From positions 434,001-498,000 of the forward strand of contig NZ_BMWC01000001.1 of NCBI RefSeq assembly GCF_014651035.1: 64,000 bases of DNA. Reading direction: 5' to 3'. Under the pieces are notes generated by a model. That model was not told the DNA's origin. It did no database searches and was given only the letters and a program-made list of their open reading frames with translations. The position numbers and the translations under genes are program-made. The DNA comes from Streptomyces lomondensis (GTDB taxonomy: Bacteria > Actinomycetota > Actinomycetes > Streptomycetales > Streptomycetaceae). Below, one piece after another: positions 27,142 through 36,448 of the stretch (its first letter is position 1; each line of letters opens with the position of its first letter).

Positions 27142-28125
27142 ATGGGCGGGCATGCTCCCGACAGGGAACTGGACGGTCTCGCCGCCTCCGCGCGGGCGGC
27201 ACTGGTGCGCCGGATCGAGGCGAGCGGGGCCTGGGCGGACGACCCGGTGTGGCGGGAGGCGTTCGCGGCGGTCCCGCGCCACCTCTTCGTGCCGTACTAC
27301 TACGTCGGTGTCGTCGGCGGCTACGAACGCCGCTGGGGCGAGAGCCCCGAGCGCGAGGCACGCGAGCGGTGGGTGCGCGGCGCCTACGAGGACACCCCGC
27401 TGGCGACCCGGCTGCGCGACGGCGAGCTGCTGTCCTCCAGCAGCCAGCCGTCGCTGATGGCGGACATGCTGGCCGCACTGGGCGTGGAGGACGGGAACAC
27501 GGTCCTGGAGATCGGCGCCGGCACCGGCTACAACGCCGCGCTGCTCTCCCACCGGCTGGGCGACGACAAGGTCACCACCGTCGATCTCGACCCGGAGATC
27601 ACCGAGTCGGCCCGCCGGCACCTGGCCGCGGCCGGATACCACCCGGTCGTCGTCACCGGCGACGGCGCCCGGGGCGTGCCCGAGCGCGCCCCGTTCGACC
27701 GGATCATCGCCACCTGCGCCCTGAACACCGTGCCGCGCGCCTGGCTCGCGCAGAGCCGCCCCGGCGGCCGGATCCTCATCCCGCTCGCCACCGGCCTGGT
27801 CCTGCTCACGGTGAGCGACGCCGAGCACGCCGAGGGGCGCTTCCTGCACACGCCCGCCTACTTCGTCCCGCTGCGCGGCGTGAGCCGGCCCGGGGGCGAG
27901 CCGGTCCAGCTGGGCGGGGTGCCGCGCCGGGCCAGGGAGGACGACCTGTTCCGCTTCCTGCTGGCCCTGACCCGCGGCAGCCTCGACCCGCAGGAGGCGC
28001 ACGCGCTGTGGGAGCAGGAGGGCAGGCCGCAGCGCGAGCGCTTCGGCATCACGGTCAGCGGCGAGCGGGAGTGGGCCTGGCTGGACGACCCGGAGGGGCC
28101 GTACGCCTGGCCCCTCCCGTCCTGA
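27142..28125 (+). CDS. Protein-L-isoaspartate methyltransferase-like enzyme
   Basis: The 327-residue protein has a PCMT-type SAM-binding fold: FAAVPRHLFVPYYY, then SSSSQPSLMADMLAAL (the substrate-side SQP motif), VLEIGAGTGYNAALL (SAM motif I) and PFDRIIATCALNTVP. It would methylate isoaspartyl residues or a related carboxylate. The extra C-terminal 100 residues resemble the PCMT-like enzymes of actinomycetes that act on peptides, but no precursor peptide gene is near. The ATG at 27142 lies after a long intergenic segment and is probably close to its promoter. Confidence 0.82.
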   Translation: MGGHAPDRELDGLAASARAALVRRIEASGAWADDPVWREAFAAVPRHLFVPYYYVGVVGGYERRWGESPEREARERWVRGAYEDTPLATRLRDGELLSSSSQPSLMADMLAALGVEDGNTVLEIGAGTGYNAALLSHRLGDDKVTTVDLDPEITESARRHLAAAGYHPVVVTGDGARGVPERAPFDRIIATCALNTVPRAWLAQSRPGGRILIPLATGLVLLTVSDAEHAEGRFLHTPAYFVPLRGVSRPGGEPVQLGGVPRRAREDDLFRFLLALTRGSLDPQEAHALWEQEGRPQRERFGITVSGEREWAWLDDPEGPYAWPLPS

Positions 28126-28143
28126 CGAGGCTCCTGACCCGGC

Positions 28144-29511
28144 TCAGCCCCGGCGGATCGTGATCGTCGTCCAGGCGCCGACGTGCACTCGGTCGCCGTC
28201 CTGGAGCGGTACGGGGACGAACGGCTGGATCGGGTCCTCCGAGCCGTTGACCGTCGTGCCGTTCGTCGAGTTCTGGTCGACGACCGCCCAACTGCCGTCC
28301 GGCTGCTGGACCAGCACGGCGTGCTGGTGCGAGACGCCCGGGTCCTCCGGCGGCACCGACAGGTCGATGTCGGGGGTGTCGCCGGTGGAGTGCCGACGGC
28401 GGCCGATCGTGATCTGGTTGCCGGTGAGCGTGCGCTGCTGCTCGGGCGAGTACGCGGGCAGGTTCAGGCCCGCGGCCTCGGGGCCGGAGCGCTGCATCAT
28501 CGCCATGAAGTACTCGCGGTCCGGGCCGATGGTCGCGGTCCAGGTCGCCGGTCCCTGGGGCGCCTGGGGCTGCTGCGGGAAGCCGCCGGGGCCGGGCGGG
28601 GCCTGGGTCGCGCCGGGCTGCGGGTAGCCGTAGCCGCCCTGACCGCCGCCGGGGCCGCCAGGACCGCCATGGCCGCCCGGGCCGGGGTTCGACGGCGGGG
28701 AGATCACCCAGTCGTCGTCACCGCCGCCGAAGGGACCGCCCTGCTGCGGCGGCCGCTGGGTCTCCTGCGGGAATCCGGGCGGGGCCGGCGGGCCGGACTG
28801 CTGGAAGCCCTGCGGACCGCCGCCGGGCCCACCCGGGCCGTTGGGGCCGCCCGGGCCGGGCGGGGCCTGGGGCGGACCGGGCTGCGGGTAGCCGTAGCCG
28901 CCGCCCTGGCCGGGGCCGCCGGGACCACCCGGGCGACCGAAACCGCCGGGACCACCAGGGCCACCAGGACCGCCGGGGCCGGGACCACCCGGGGCACCAG
29001 GGCCGGGGCCGCCGGGGCCGGGGCGGCCCGAGGGGTCTCCGCCGTACGGCGGGATGGGCTCGGCCGGGCGGTTCATCTGCGACGGACGGGAGCTCTGGTA
29101 CTCGTACGAGTCACCGCCGCCGTACGACGGGCCGGGCTGGCCCGGTGGCTGGAAGCGCACGCCCGGGCCGGGCGCCGGCGGGGCGGCGGGGGTGTACGAG
29201 GTCGCCGTGTTCGTCAGGAAGTTCCACCGGCACTCCTCGCAGAACGGGGCGCCGCCCTCACGGGGCGTGCGGCACTGCGGGCAGAGCTCCGGCTCGGCGT
29301 TCGGCACGGCGGACAGGTGCGGCGGGCGACCGCCGGGGCCGCCGGGAGGGCCTCCGGGGCCGCCCGGGCCGGCGGGGGGTGGGAAGCCGTAGCCGCCGCC
29401 GGGCGGGGGCGGCGGGGGAGGAGGCGGAGGCACGGCACCCGCCATGCGGTGACCGCAGACCTCGCACCAGTCGTCGGAACCCGACTGGTGTCCGTTCGGG
29501 CAGGTCGGCAT
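28144..29511 (-). CDS. FHA-domain protein with zinc ribbons and Gly/Pro linker
   Basis: The 455-residue protein starts with a zinc ribbon (CPNGHQ...CEVCG), then a second (CPQCRTPREGG...CEECRW) near residue 77. A very long Gly/Pro/Gln-rich linker follows, including many PGGPGG repeats. The C-terminal 90 residues are an FHA domain: TIGRRRHSTGD, VSHQHAVLV, DQNSTNGTTVNG. FHA domains bind phosphothreonine, so this protein is a candidate target or reader of the PknG-like kinase of the same block. It is the last gene of the block; its stop converges on the methyltransferase. Confidence 0.88.
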   Translation of the reverse strand: MPTCPNGHQSGSDDWCEVCGHRMAGAVPPPPPPPPPPGGGYGFPPPAGPGGPGGPPGGPGGRPPHLSAVPNAEPELCPQCRTPREGGAPFCEECRWNFLTNTATSYTPAAPPAPGPGVRFQPPGQPGPSYGGGDSYEYQSSRPSQMNRPAEPIPPYGGDPSGRPGPGGPGPGAPGGPGPGGPGGPGGPGGFGRPGGPGGPGQGGGYGYPQPGPPQAPPGPGGPNGPGGPGGGPQGFQQSGPPAPPGFPQETQRPPQQGGPFGGGDDDWVISPPSNPGPGGHGGPGGPGGGQGGYGYPQPGATQAPPGPGGFPQQPQAPQGPATWTATIGPDREYFMAMMQRSGPEAAGLNLPAYSPEQQRTLTGNQITIGRRRHSTGDTPDIDLSVPPEDPGVSHQHAVLVQQPDGSWAVVDQNSTNGTTVNGSEDPIQPFVPVPLQDGDRVHVGAWTTITIRRG

Positions 29512-29566
29512 GTCGGCGCGTCCCTCCTTCGTTCCTTCTAGGCCAGTCTCGAATCGGGCTTCTGGG

Positions 29567-30913
29567 TCACTTCTTCACGCGAACAGTCTTGGTGGACCGG
29601 GTCTCGAGCGTCATCTCGTCGGCCTCCTCGACCTTCGCCTTCAGTCGCACAGTACCGGTCGCGGCGTCGACCACGTCCACCACCTTCGCAAGCAGTTTCG
29701 CAGTATCGGCGTTCCCGGACGCACTCGCGAGCTGAACGGCCCGGCCCAGTTTGGCCGTTGCTCCATCCATATCTCCCGACTTACGGAGATCCAGCCCTTG
29801 TTGGATGACTTGCGCCAGTTCGGCCTGCCCGGTGTAGTGGGCGACCTGAGGGTTGATCGACGTCGAGGCCACCATGTCGTCCGTCCACACGGCCCGCACC
29901 AGACCCTGCGCGCCGAGGTTCTGGACGCTGCCGTCGGGCTGCGGAATGACCAGCGAGATCCGGGCCGCCAGCATCTCCTGGCCGATGTTCGCGGCCGGGA
30001 CCTCGACGCAGACGTGGTAGTCACGGGACTCGTCTCCCCAGGAACCCAGGGGGTAGTCGCCGGCCCGGGGGCCCGCCTCGGTGCGCCGGCCGGTCAGGTC
30101 CTCGACCGTGGGCGCGACCTGCTTGACGAACTTCACCGTCGTGTCGACCGGGGTCCACAGGCGCAGGGAGACGTCCGCGACCTCCTTGCCCATCGCCGTC
30201 TCCATCATCTGCGTGAAGTCGGCGGCGAGTCCGGCCGGATCGGCGACGATGTCGGCCGTGCCGAGCAGGGCGGAGGCGATCCCTGTGACTTCTTTCACTT
30301 CCCAGTCGGTGCCCACGCCGCGTGCGTCACAGGTGAAGCGCCCGGCGCACGCGTCGAGCGCGGCTTTGAGGTCCTGGGGCGACTCGTGCTCGTTGCGGCC
30401 GTCGGTGAGCAGGATGCCGTGCCGGATGGCGACGTTCGCGGAGGACAGCAGGCGGTCGGCCAGTTTCAGCCAGGTCCCGATGGCCGTGCCGCCGCCCGCG
30501 CTGAGCGAGCGCAGCGCCCGCTTGGCCTGCTCGCGGGTGGTGGCGTCGGCGACCGCGAGGCGCCCGCCGCCCGGGTAGACCTCCTTGGCCACGTGCGTCC
30601 CGCCGATCACCGCGAAGTGCACGCCGTCGCGCAGGGTGTCGATCGCCGCGGCCGTGGCGTCCCGGGCGTTGCGCATCTTCGTCGGCGGGTAGTCCATCGA
30701 TCCCGAGCAGTCGACCATGAGCGCCACGGCCGCGGACGGGCCCTGGCCGGGCGAGTAGAGGTGGGGCGCCGTGACCGCGCTGCCGATCGTGCCGCCGCCG
30801 GTCGCCGTCACCGTGACGATGGCGTTGACCTCGCCGGCGCCCTCCGGCAGGTACTCGTTCTGGTAGACGTCCACCGAGAACTGGGGCACGTTCGACTTCG
30901 AGAAATTGGCCAT
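29567..30913 (-). CDS. von Willebrand factor A domain protein
   Basis: The 448-residue protein has a vWA domain with the metal-binding MIDAS motif VALMVDCSGSMDYPP near residue 67, a conserved Thr in GGGTAIGTWL and ILLTDGRNEH. The C-terminal part (LDLRKSGDMDGATAKLGRA) is helical. vWA proteins bind partner proteins through a divalent ion and often act as signalling adaptors. It lies between PP2C and FHA genes on the same strand, 55 bp from the FHA start and with RBS-like GGGGG upstream of its ATG. Intracellular, no signal peptide. Confidence 0.85.
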   Translation of the reverse strand: MANFSKSNVPQFSVDVYQNEYLPEGAGEVNAIVTVTATGGGTIGSAVTAPHLYSPGQGPSAAVALMVDCSGSMDYPPTKMRNARDATAAAIDTLRDGVHFAVIGGTHVAKEVYPGGGRLAVADATTREQAKRALRSLSAGGGTAIGTWLKLADRLLSSANVAIRHGILLTDGRNEHESPQDLKAALDACAGRFTCDARGVGTDWEVKEVTGIASALLGTADIVADPAGLAADFTQMMETAMGKEVADVSLRLWTPVDTTVKFVKQVAPTVEDLTGRRTEAGPRAGDYPLGSWGDESRDYHVCVEVPAANIGQEMLAARISLVIPQPDGSVQNLGAQGLVRAVWTDDMVASTSINPQVAHYTGQAELAQVIQQGLDLRKSGDMDGATAKLGRAVQLASASGNADTAKLLAKVVDVVDAATGTVRLKAKVEEADEMTLETRSTKTVRVKK

Positions 30914-30965
30914 GCCTGCTTCGATCCCCCTCGAAAGCCCCCACCGAGGCGGGGTGATGACGGTA

Positions 30966-30991
30966 GGCGGACCGGTCCCCTCCGGTCCGCC
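30966..30991 (-). terminator. GC-rich hairpin between PP2C and vWA genes
   Basis: A perfect 10-bp stem (GGCGGACCGG / CCGGTCCGCC) with a 6-nt loop lies in the 99-bp gap. It has no T run on either strand. It may attenuate transcription between the upstream kinase/phosphatase and the downstream vWA/FHA genes. Confidence 0.5.
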
Positions 30992-31012
30992 GAGGCGTCC
31001 CCGTACGCGGCC

Positions 31013-32428
31013 TCAGGCCGATCCTGCCCCCTGGGGCACGGCCGGGAACGGCACGAGCGCCACTGTTACGTTGTCGTGGCCCCCGCCGTCCAGGGCGTGG
31101 CCGACGAGCACCCGGGCGCTGTGCAGCGGGTGCGCGGCGGCGTCGAGCGGGACGACCCGGGCCATCTCCTCGGCCGCCTCCGCGTAGTTCCACAGGCCGT
31201 CCGTGCAGACCACCACCAGGCCCGGCCGGTCCGGCTTGAACGCGGCGGTGTGCGGCTCCAGTTCGTAGGCGTCCGCGCCGAGCCAGCCGGTGATCGCGTG
31301 GGCGCGCTCGTCGGCGTAGGCCTCGGCCTCGCTCATCAGGCCCGCGGCGACCATCTGCGCGGCCCACGAGTCGTCCTCGGTGAGCCGGGCCGGGGGAGCG
31401 CTGCGGTCGACCGGCACCCAGTAGGCGCGGCTGTCGCCGACCCAGCCGACGATCAGCAGGCCCGACGTCACCACGGCGCCGACGATCGTGCACGCGGGGG
31501 CGTTCTGGTGGGGGGCGTGCTCGCGGGCCGTGGCGGGCTCCTCGGCGAGCGAGTTGACGGCGCGTGAGGCGGCGACGATCGCGTCGTGCATCGCCTGCTG
31601 CGGGTGCGCGCCGCGCGGCAGCGCGGCCAGCAGGGTCTCGCTCGCCGCCTTCGCCGCCGCCGCGGAGGCGTCGTCGGGGCGGGTCGCCGAGGAGACGCCG
31701 TCGCAGACGATCGCCACGGAGGCGGGGGAGCCGTCGGGCAGCGCGGTGGTGCCGATGGCGAACGCGTCCTCGTTGCGGTGGTGGCGCAGGCCGCGGTCGC
31801 TGACCGCGGCCACCGGGCCGGACTCCTGCTCCATGTGGTCCCGTTCGCGCGGCTGGGCGTGGCCGCAGTTCTCGCAGTAGCCGTCGTCGTCCACGCGGCC
31901 GGCTCGGCAGGCCACGCAGACCTTGCCGCCGGCGCCCGCGGCCGGGGCCGCCGACTCGGCGGACACCCGTGGGTCCGGTGCCTGGAGGAGGTACTCGTCG
32001 GGCTGGGTGCGGTACACGTCGGCCGGCGCCGCGTATCCGTCGGGCTGCGGCGGCCGGTCGAACCGCACGCCCGCGGCCGGGGCCGGCGGGGCGGCCGGGG
32101 GCGGGGGCGTGTTCGGCGGCAGGGCGGAACCGCCCGAGTCCGTGCCCGGCAGGTCCGTCGGCAGGTGCACCGCGCCCGGGGCGCCCGGGCCGTCCGGCCC
32201 GGGGGCGGGCCAGGCCACGCCGGCGGGGGGCGCCGACGGGGGCTCGGGGTACGCACCGGCCGGAGCGCCCTGCACGGGCACCGAGCCGTTCATGGTGATG
32301 GTCGGGTTGTCCTCCGGCCGTGCCGGCACGGCGGACAGGTCGTATCCGCACGCGCCGCAGAAACGGTCACCCGACTCGAGGGGTTCCTCGCAGCTCGGGC
32401 AGGCGGACAACTGGGGCATCTGCGACAT
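31013..32428 (-). CDS. PP2C-type serine/threonine phosphatase with zinc ribbons
   Basis: The 471-residue protein begins with a zinc ribbon (CPSCEEPLESGDRFCGACG), a proline-rich linker, a second ribbon (CVACRAGRVDDDGYCENCG, about residue 177) and a PP2C catalytic domain: SDRGLRHHRNEDAFAIG, CDGVSSATRPDD, VGWVGDSRAYWV, VVCTDGLWNY and DNVTVALV. These carry the metal-ligand aspartates. It would reverse Ser/Thr phosphorylation by the kinase gene just upstream, whose stop is 3 nt from the ATG. The ATG at 32428 is chosen over TTG at 32431. Confidence 0.9.
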   Translation of the reverse strand: MSQMPQLSACPSCEEPLESGDRFCGACGYDLSAVPARPEDNPTITMNGSVPVQGAPAGAYPEPPSAPPAGVAWPAPGPDGPGAPGAVHLPTDLPGTDSGGSALPPNTPPPPAAPPAPAAGVRFDRPPQPDGYAAPADVYRTQPDEYLLQAPDPRVSAESAAPAAGAGGKVCVACRAGRVDDDGYCENCGHAQPRERDHMEQESGPVAAVSDRGLRHHRNEDAFAIGTTALPDGSPASVAIVCDGVSSATRPDDASAAAAKAASETLLAALPRGAHPQQAMHDAIVAASRAVNSLAEEPATAREHAPHQNAPACTIVGAVVTSGLLIVGWVGDSRAYWVPVDRSAPPARLTEDDSWAAQMVAAGLMSEAEAYADERAHAITGWLGADAYELEPHTAAFKPDRPGLVVVCTDGLWNYAEAAEEMARVVPLDAAAHPLHSARVLVGHALDGGGHDNVTVALVPFPAVPQGAGSA

Positions 32429-32431
32429 CAA

Positions 32432-35002
32432 CTACACCCACGTCCGGGGGCGGTAACGATTGGCACGTTCCACCAGGTCGATCCTCTCCTCGCCGCCCCG
32501 CGCCAGCCGGGCCAGCGTGCGGTACGAACGCTCCAGGCCGAAGCGCAGGCCCCGCTCGTCCAGGCCGCTGCCGAGCAGCGTCCGTCCCCCGGCGGCGGGA
32601 AGGGCGGAACCCTGGCCCCCGGAGAGTACCCAGTCCAGCGCGCAGCCGAGGACTTCGGCCGACAACCGCTCCCGGCGCGCCGGATCCAGACCGTACGCCT
32701 CCAGCGCCTCGACCTGCGCCGCGGCGGCCGTCAGGTCCTCCAGGAACGGTACGTCGGAAGCCGTCGCCGTGCGCTGCCGCAGCCGGGCCCGGACGGCCGC
32801 CACCCGGGCGGCCGTGTAGTGGATGGAGGACTCCGGGACCGACTCCAAAGTCCGTACGGCACCGCGCCGGTCACCGGTCGCCAGCTGTACGCGGGCCAGC
32901 CCGAACGCGGCGCTCACATAGCTCGGGTCGGTCGACCACACCAGCCGGTAGTACTCGGCGGCGTTGTCGAGCTGGCCCAGCACCTCCGCGCACAGGCCCA
33001 GCGCCAGCTTGGGCGCGATCTCGCCGGGGAAGGCGTCGTAGATCGCGTCGAAGGCGAGGGCGGCGCCCTCGTCGTCGCCGGTCACCAGCGCGGCCACGCC
33101 CCGATACCAGACCACCCGCCAGTCGTCGGGCCGCTCGCCCTCCAGCGCGACCAGGGCGCTCAGCGCGGCGGCCGGATCGCCCGTCTCCAGCCAGGCCCGG
33201 ATCTGCCGCAGCCGCGTCTCGATCGACGGGGCCGGAGCCGCCGCGAGCGCGCCGAGCAGCTCGGCCGGCGCCGAGGTCATCAGGCCCGCGAGGAAACCGG
33301 CGTTGGGGTCGGTCGGGTCGACCCGGGGGACGGGCAGGGCGAGGGCGGCGGCCGGGGTGTCGACGGGCTTGACGAGGCCGTGGGCGGTGGCGGGGTTCGG
33401 AGGGTGAGCCGGGGCGGCGGGCAGGGCGGCGCGGCGCCGGGTGCGGACGACCCTGGCTCCCAGCCGCGACACGTCCCCGTCCGGCTTCGGGAACAACTCC
33501 GTGTCCGTCACCCCCAGTTCCGGGCCGAACAGGGTGGACAGGGCCGGGCGGGCGCGGCCCGTCTGGAGGGAGACGACCTCGCGCAGGACGCCCGTCAGTT
33601 GCTCCGTCATCTCCTGCGCGGAGGCGAAGCGGCGGGCCGGGTCGGGGTCGGTGGCGCGGACCAGGAGGCGGTAGAACGACTCGTACTGCCGGAAGACCTC
33701 GATGTGGTCCGGGTCGGGCAGGGAGTCCGCGTAGACGTTCGTGTAGCCCTGGAAGTCGAAGGTCAGGACGGCGAGGGTGCGGGCGACGGTGTAGAGGTCG
33801 CTCGCCACCGACGGGCCGGCCTCCGCGACCTCCGGCGCCTGGTAGCCGACCGTGCCGTAGATGGCCGACTCCTCGTCGTCCATCCGGCGCACCGCGCCCA
33901 TGTCGATCAGCTTCAGCTGGTCCTCGGTCTGGATCGCGTTGTCGACCTTGAAGTCGCAGTACAGCAGGTTCCGGCTGTGCAGATGGCCGAGCGCCTCCAG
34001 CGCCTCGATGCCGTACGCGCAGGCCTGCTCCACCGGCAGCGGGTCGCGCCGGCCCTGCGGGGTGCGGCGGGCGTTGGCGATCTCCTTCAGCGACTTGCCG
34101 CCGACGTACTCCATGACGATGTAGCCGTCGAGCGAGCCCGTGCGCTGGTCCAGGTGCTCCACGAAGTTGTAGATCCGTACGATGTTGGCGTGCTCGATCT
34201 CCGCGAGGAAGCGCCGCTCCGAGATCGCCGCCGCCATCGCGTCCTGGTCGCCCGTGTCCAGCAGGCCCTTGAGGACCACCCAGCGGTCCGAGACCGCCCG
34301 GTCGACGGCGAGGTAGATCCAGCCCAGCCCGCCGTGCGCGAGGCAGCCGACCACCTCGTACTGGCCGTGCACCACGTCCCCGGCCTTCAGCTTCGGCACG
34401 AACGAGTACGGGTGCCCGCACTTGGTGCAGAAGCCCTCCGTACGGCCCGGCCGGTCGCCGCGCGCCCGGCCCACCGGGGCGCCGCAGTCCGAGCGCGAGC
34501 AGAACCGCTTCCGCTCGGGCACCTCAGGGTTGTCCAGCACCATCGCGCGCGGGTCGGGCCGCGGGATCGGCGGCACCTGGACCAGCCCGGCGCCCAGCCG
34601 GCCCCGGGACGAGGAACCGGCGGCGGAACCGGAACTGCGCACCGACACCGAGCGGCCCGTCGACTTGCCCGACAGGGAGCGCGAGAGGCGTCCCGACACC
34701 GAGCGGCGCGACTTCGACGACTGGGACGACGTACGGGAGGAACCGCGGCTGCTGGAGCGGGAGCTGCCGCTGCCGGCGGACCCGTGGGAGCCGCCCCTGC
34801 CCCCGGCGGTGATGCCGGTGGGGGGTGAGCCGACCATGCCGTTCGGCGCGACGACCGGGGCGAGGCCGCAGGTGTCGCAGTAGAGCTCGCCGCCGCCCAC
34901 GTCCTCGTAGGCGCCCTCGCAGCCGGGGCGCTGGCAGGTGCGTGGAGGCGCGGTGGGTGGTTGCTGCGGTGCCTGACTCATCGACTCCCCCTCGTCGCTC
35001 AT
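32432..35002 (-). CDS. pknG: PknG-like serine/threonine protein kinase with TPRs
   Basis: The 856-residue protein has an N-terminal zinc ribbon (Cys23-Cys45), a Ser/Arg/Gly-rich linker (about 70-135), a rubredoxin-like CSRSDCG...CTKCG (168-195), a kinase domain (about 210-490) and TPR repeats to the end. The kinase has glycine loop LAHGGLGWIY, ATP lysine VVLKGL, catalytic YCDFKVDNA and LIDMGAV. This architecture is that of mycobacterial PknG, which signals amino-acid status through GarA. A GlnH-like binding protein and GlnX-like protein lie upstream, as in the PknG operon of mycobacteria and corynebacteria. Start overlaps the upstream stop (ATGA); ATG at 34981 is an alternative. PP2C follows by 3 nt. 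Confidence 0.9.
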   Translation of the reverse strand: MSDEGESMSQAPQQPPTAPPRTCQRPGCEGAYEDVGGGELYCDTCGLAPVVAPNGMVGSPPTGITAGGRGGSHGSAGSGSSRSSSRGSSRTSSQSSKSRRSVSGRLSRSLSGKSTGRSVSVRSSGSAAGSSSRGRLGAGLVQVPPIPRPDPRAMVLDNPEVPERKRFCSRSDCGAPVGRARGDRPGRTEGFCTKCGHPYSFVPKLKAGDVVHGQYEVVGCLAHGGLGWIYLAVDRAVSDRWVVLKGLLDTGDQDAMAAAISERRFLAEIEHANIVRIYNFVEHLDQRTGSLDGYIVMEYVGGKSLKEIANARRTPQGRRDPLPVEQACAYGIEALEALGHLHSRNLLYCDFKVDNAIQTEDQLKLIDMGAVRRMDDEESAIYGTVGYQAPEVAEAGPSVASDLYTVARTLAVLTFDFQGYTNVYADSLPDPDHIEVFRQYESFYRLLVRATDPDPARRFASAQEMTEQLTGVLREVVSLQTGRARPALSTLFGPELGVTDTELFPKPDGDVSRLGARVVRTRRRAALPAAPAHPPNPATAHGLVKPVDTPAAALALPVPRVDPTDPNAGFLAGLMTSAPAELLGALAAAPAPSIETRLRQIRAWLETGDPAAALSALVALEGERPDDWRVVWYRGVAALVTGDDEGAALAFDAIYDAFPGEIAPKLALGLCAEVLGQLDNAAEYYRLVWSTDPSYVSAAFGLARVQLATGDRRGAVRTLESVPESSIHYTAARVAAVRARLRQRTATASDVPFLEDLTAAAAQVEALEAYGLDPARRERLSAEVLGCALDWVLSGGQGSALPAAGGRTLLGSGLDERGLRFGLERSYRTLARLARGGEERIDLVERANRYRPRTWV

Positions 35003-36333
35003 GCGCCCGGCCCCCTCCGGTCGTCCTCGGCAACGCCCTGGTCCGGCACCCGCGGGCCGCCGAGCAGTTCGGCCGCCGCGTGCTGGTAGCGCAGCACGGC
35101 CTGTTCGGCGGCGCGCAGGTCGCAGGGGGCGCTCCACAGCATGCGGCGCGCCTTCTCGTAGCGCTCCACCAGCAGTGTGTCCTCGGCGAAGCCGTGCCGG
35201 GCGACCTTCGCCTTGTACGCGTCGAGACGGCCGCGCAGCTCGGCGCGGACCGCCAGCGGCGCGGTGACCGCGGTCAACGACTCGCGGGCGCGCAGCAGTT
35301 CGTCCTCCGCCTTCTGCTCCAGCGACTCCAGCAGCGGGGACAGCCGGTGCCACTGCGCCTGCCGGCGGTACTCCGCGGCCGCCGCCAGCTGCTCCTGCAA
35401 CGCGGTCGGCGGTCCGCTGACGACCGGCACCTCCGTCGCGGCGATCTTCGCGAGGACCTCGCCCCGGGCGGTGCGCGCCTCGGCGAGCGTGCGGTCCGCG
35501 CGGCTGAGGATGTCCCGCAGCCTGACGATCCGCTTCTCGGCGTCCTGACGCACCGTCAACACCGCGTCGATCTCCCGGCGTACGTCCTCCAGGGCGCGTG
35601 CCTCGCGGTCGTACACCGTCGTGTCCGGCCTGCCGCCGCCCGGCGCCGAACTGCCCTCCGCGGCCACCCAGAACGCCAGCGGGTCCGAGACCACCTGCTC
35701 GCGCAGCTTCGTCAGCGTGCGCGTGATGCGCTCCAGGTCGTCGCCCGCCGGGTGCTCGCCGGGGCGTACGCCCACCGAGTGCGCGAGCCGGCGGGTGCGC
35801 TGGAGTTCGGCGGCCAGCAGATCGATCCGGGCCGGCAGCGCCGACCAGACCGCGTCGGCGGCGACCACCATGTCCAGGCTCGTCGCGTACAGCTCGTTCA
35901 TCCGGTCGACGAGCGTGGCGAGCGAATAGCGTTCGCTGAGCTTGCTCGGACTGCCGTTCGGGGTGGGGGCGTTGGCCGTCGCCGTGGCGCTGCCCGCGAC
36001 CGTGACGGACTCGCCGTTCAGGAGCTCCGTCAGCTCCACCAGATCCTCGCGGCTGGACCAGCGGCGGCGGGACCGGATCTCGCGGGCGGTGCGCAGCGCG
36101 TCCGTGTACGCGTCGAAGTACGTCCACAGCAGCGTGATCGACGCCTCTGTGGACGTCCAGCGCTCCTGGGTGACGCCGGTGAGCTCGGCGCCCTCCAGGA
36201 GTCTGCGGCCCGCGTGGTCCTGAAGCGCGAGGAGCGAGGTCTCTATCGCCTCGTGCTCCGAGCCGAGCCGCGCCAGCGCACGGTCCACCTCGTCCCGGTC
36301 CATCACCGGCCCGGTGGATCCCGTGACGCCCAT
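34999..36333 (-). CDS. Coiled-coil protein of the PknG block, unknown function
   Basis: The 444-residue protein is mostly helical with long Arg/Glu/Ala-rich coiled coils (for example RALARLGSEHEAIETSLLAL and DAEKRIVRLRDILSRADRTL) and a central flexible Ser/Thr/Pro segment near residue 115. No domain or membrane helix is recognised. It lies between the GlnH-like gene and pknG, overlapping pknG by 4 nt, which implies that it belongs to the same transcript and may be a scaffold or regulatory partner of the kinase. GAGAGG stands 6 nt before the ATG. Confidence 0.75.
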   Translation of the reverse strand: MGVTGSTGPVMDRDEVDRALARLGSEHEAIETSLLALQDHAGRRLLEGAELTGVTQERWTSTEASITLLWTYFDAYTDALRTAREIRSRRRWSSREDLVELTELLNGESVTVAGSATATANAPTPNGSPSKLSERYSLATLVDRMNELYATSLDMVVAADAVWSALPARIDLLAAELQRTRRLAHSVGVRPGEHPAGDDLERITRTLTKLREQVVSDPLAFWVAAEGSSAPGGGRPDTTVYDREARALEDVRREIDAVLTVRQDAEKRIVRLRDILSRADRTLAEARTARGEVLAKIAATEVPVVSGPPTALQEQLAAAAEYRRQAQWHRLSPLLESLEQKAEDELLRARESLTAVTAPLAVRAELRGRLDAYKAKVARHGFAEDTLLVERYEKARRMLWSAPCDLRAAEQAVLRYQHAAAELLGGPRVPDQGVAEDDRRGPGA

Positions 36334-36351
36334 CGATCACCTCTCGCTGCG

Positions 36352-36387
36352 GTTGTGCCCGTTGTGCCCGTTGTGCCCGTTGTGCCC
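36352..36387. repeat. Tandem GTTGTGCCC repeats
   Basis: Four exact 9-bp units stand in a row, followed by degenerate copies to about 36425. They fill the 115-bp gap between the GlnH-like and coiled-coil genes. Being 9 bp long they could alter spacing by whole units. Confidence 0.9.
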
Positions 36388-36448
36388 GTGTGTCCGTTGT
36401 GTCGGTTTGCTCGTTGTGCCCTTGTGCCGGTTGGGGGTGAGTCCGTTG

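Noticed and set aside
27142..28125. Peptide-modifying (lanthipeptide-type) methyltransferase cluster
   Set aside because: The enzyme resembles isoaspartyl methyltransferases linked to such clusters, but no precursor or synthetase gene adjoins it.
28183..29541. 452-codon open frame opposite the FHA gene
   Set aside because: Low-complexity Gly/Arg/Ala translation of the reverse strand; the FHA frame has clear motifs.
31586..34828. 1080-codon frame opposite the phosphatase and kinase genes
   Set aside because: Shadow frame of Arg/Gly/Val-rich composition spanning three real genes on the other strand.
36352..36425. CRISPR array suspected at the GTTGTGCCC repeats
   Set aside because: Units are 9 bp with no spacers; simple tandem repeat.
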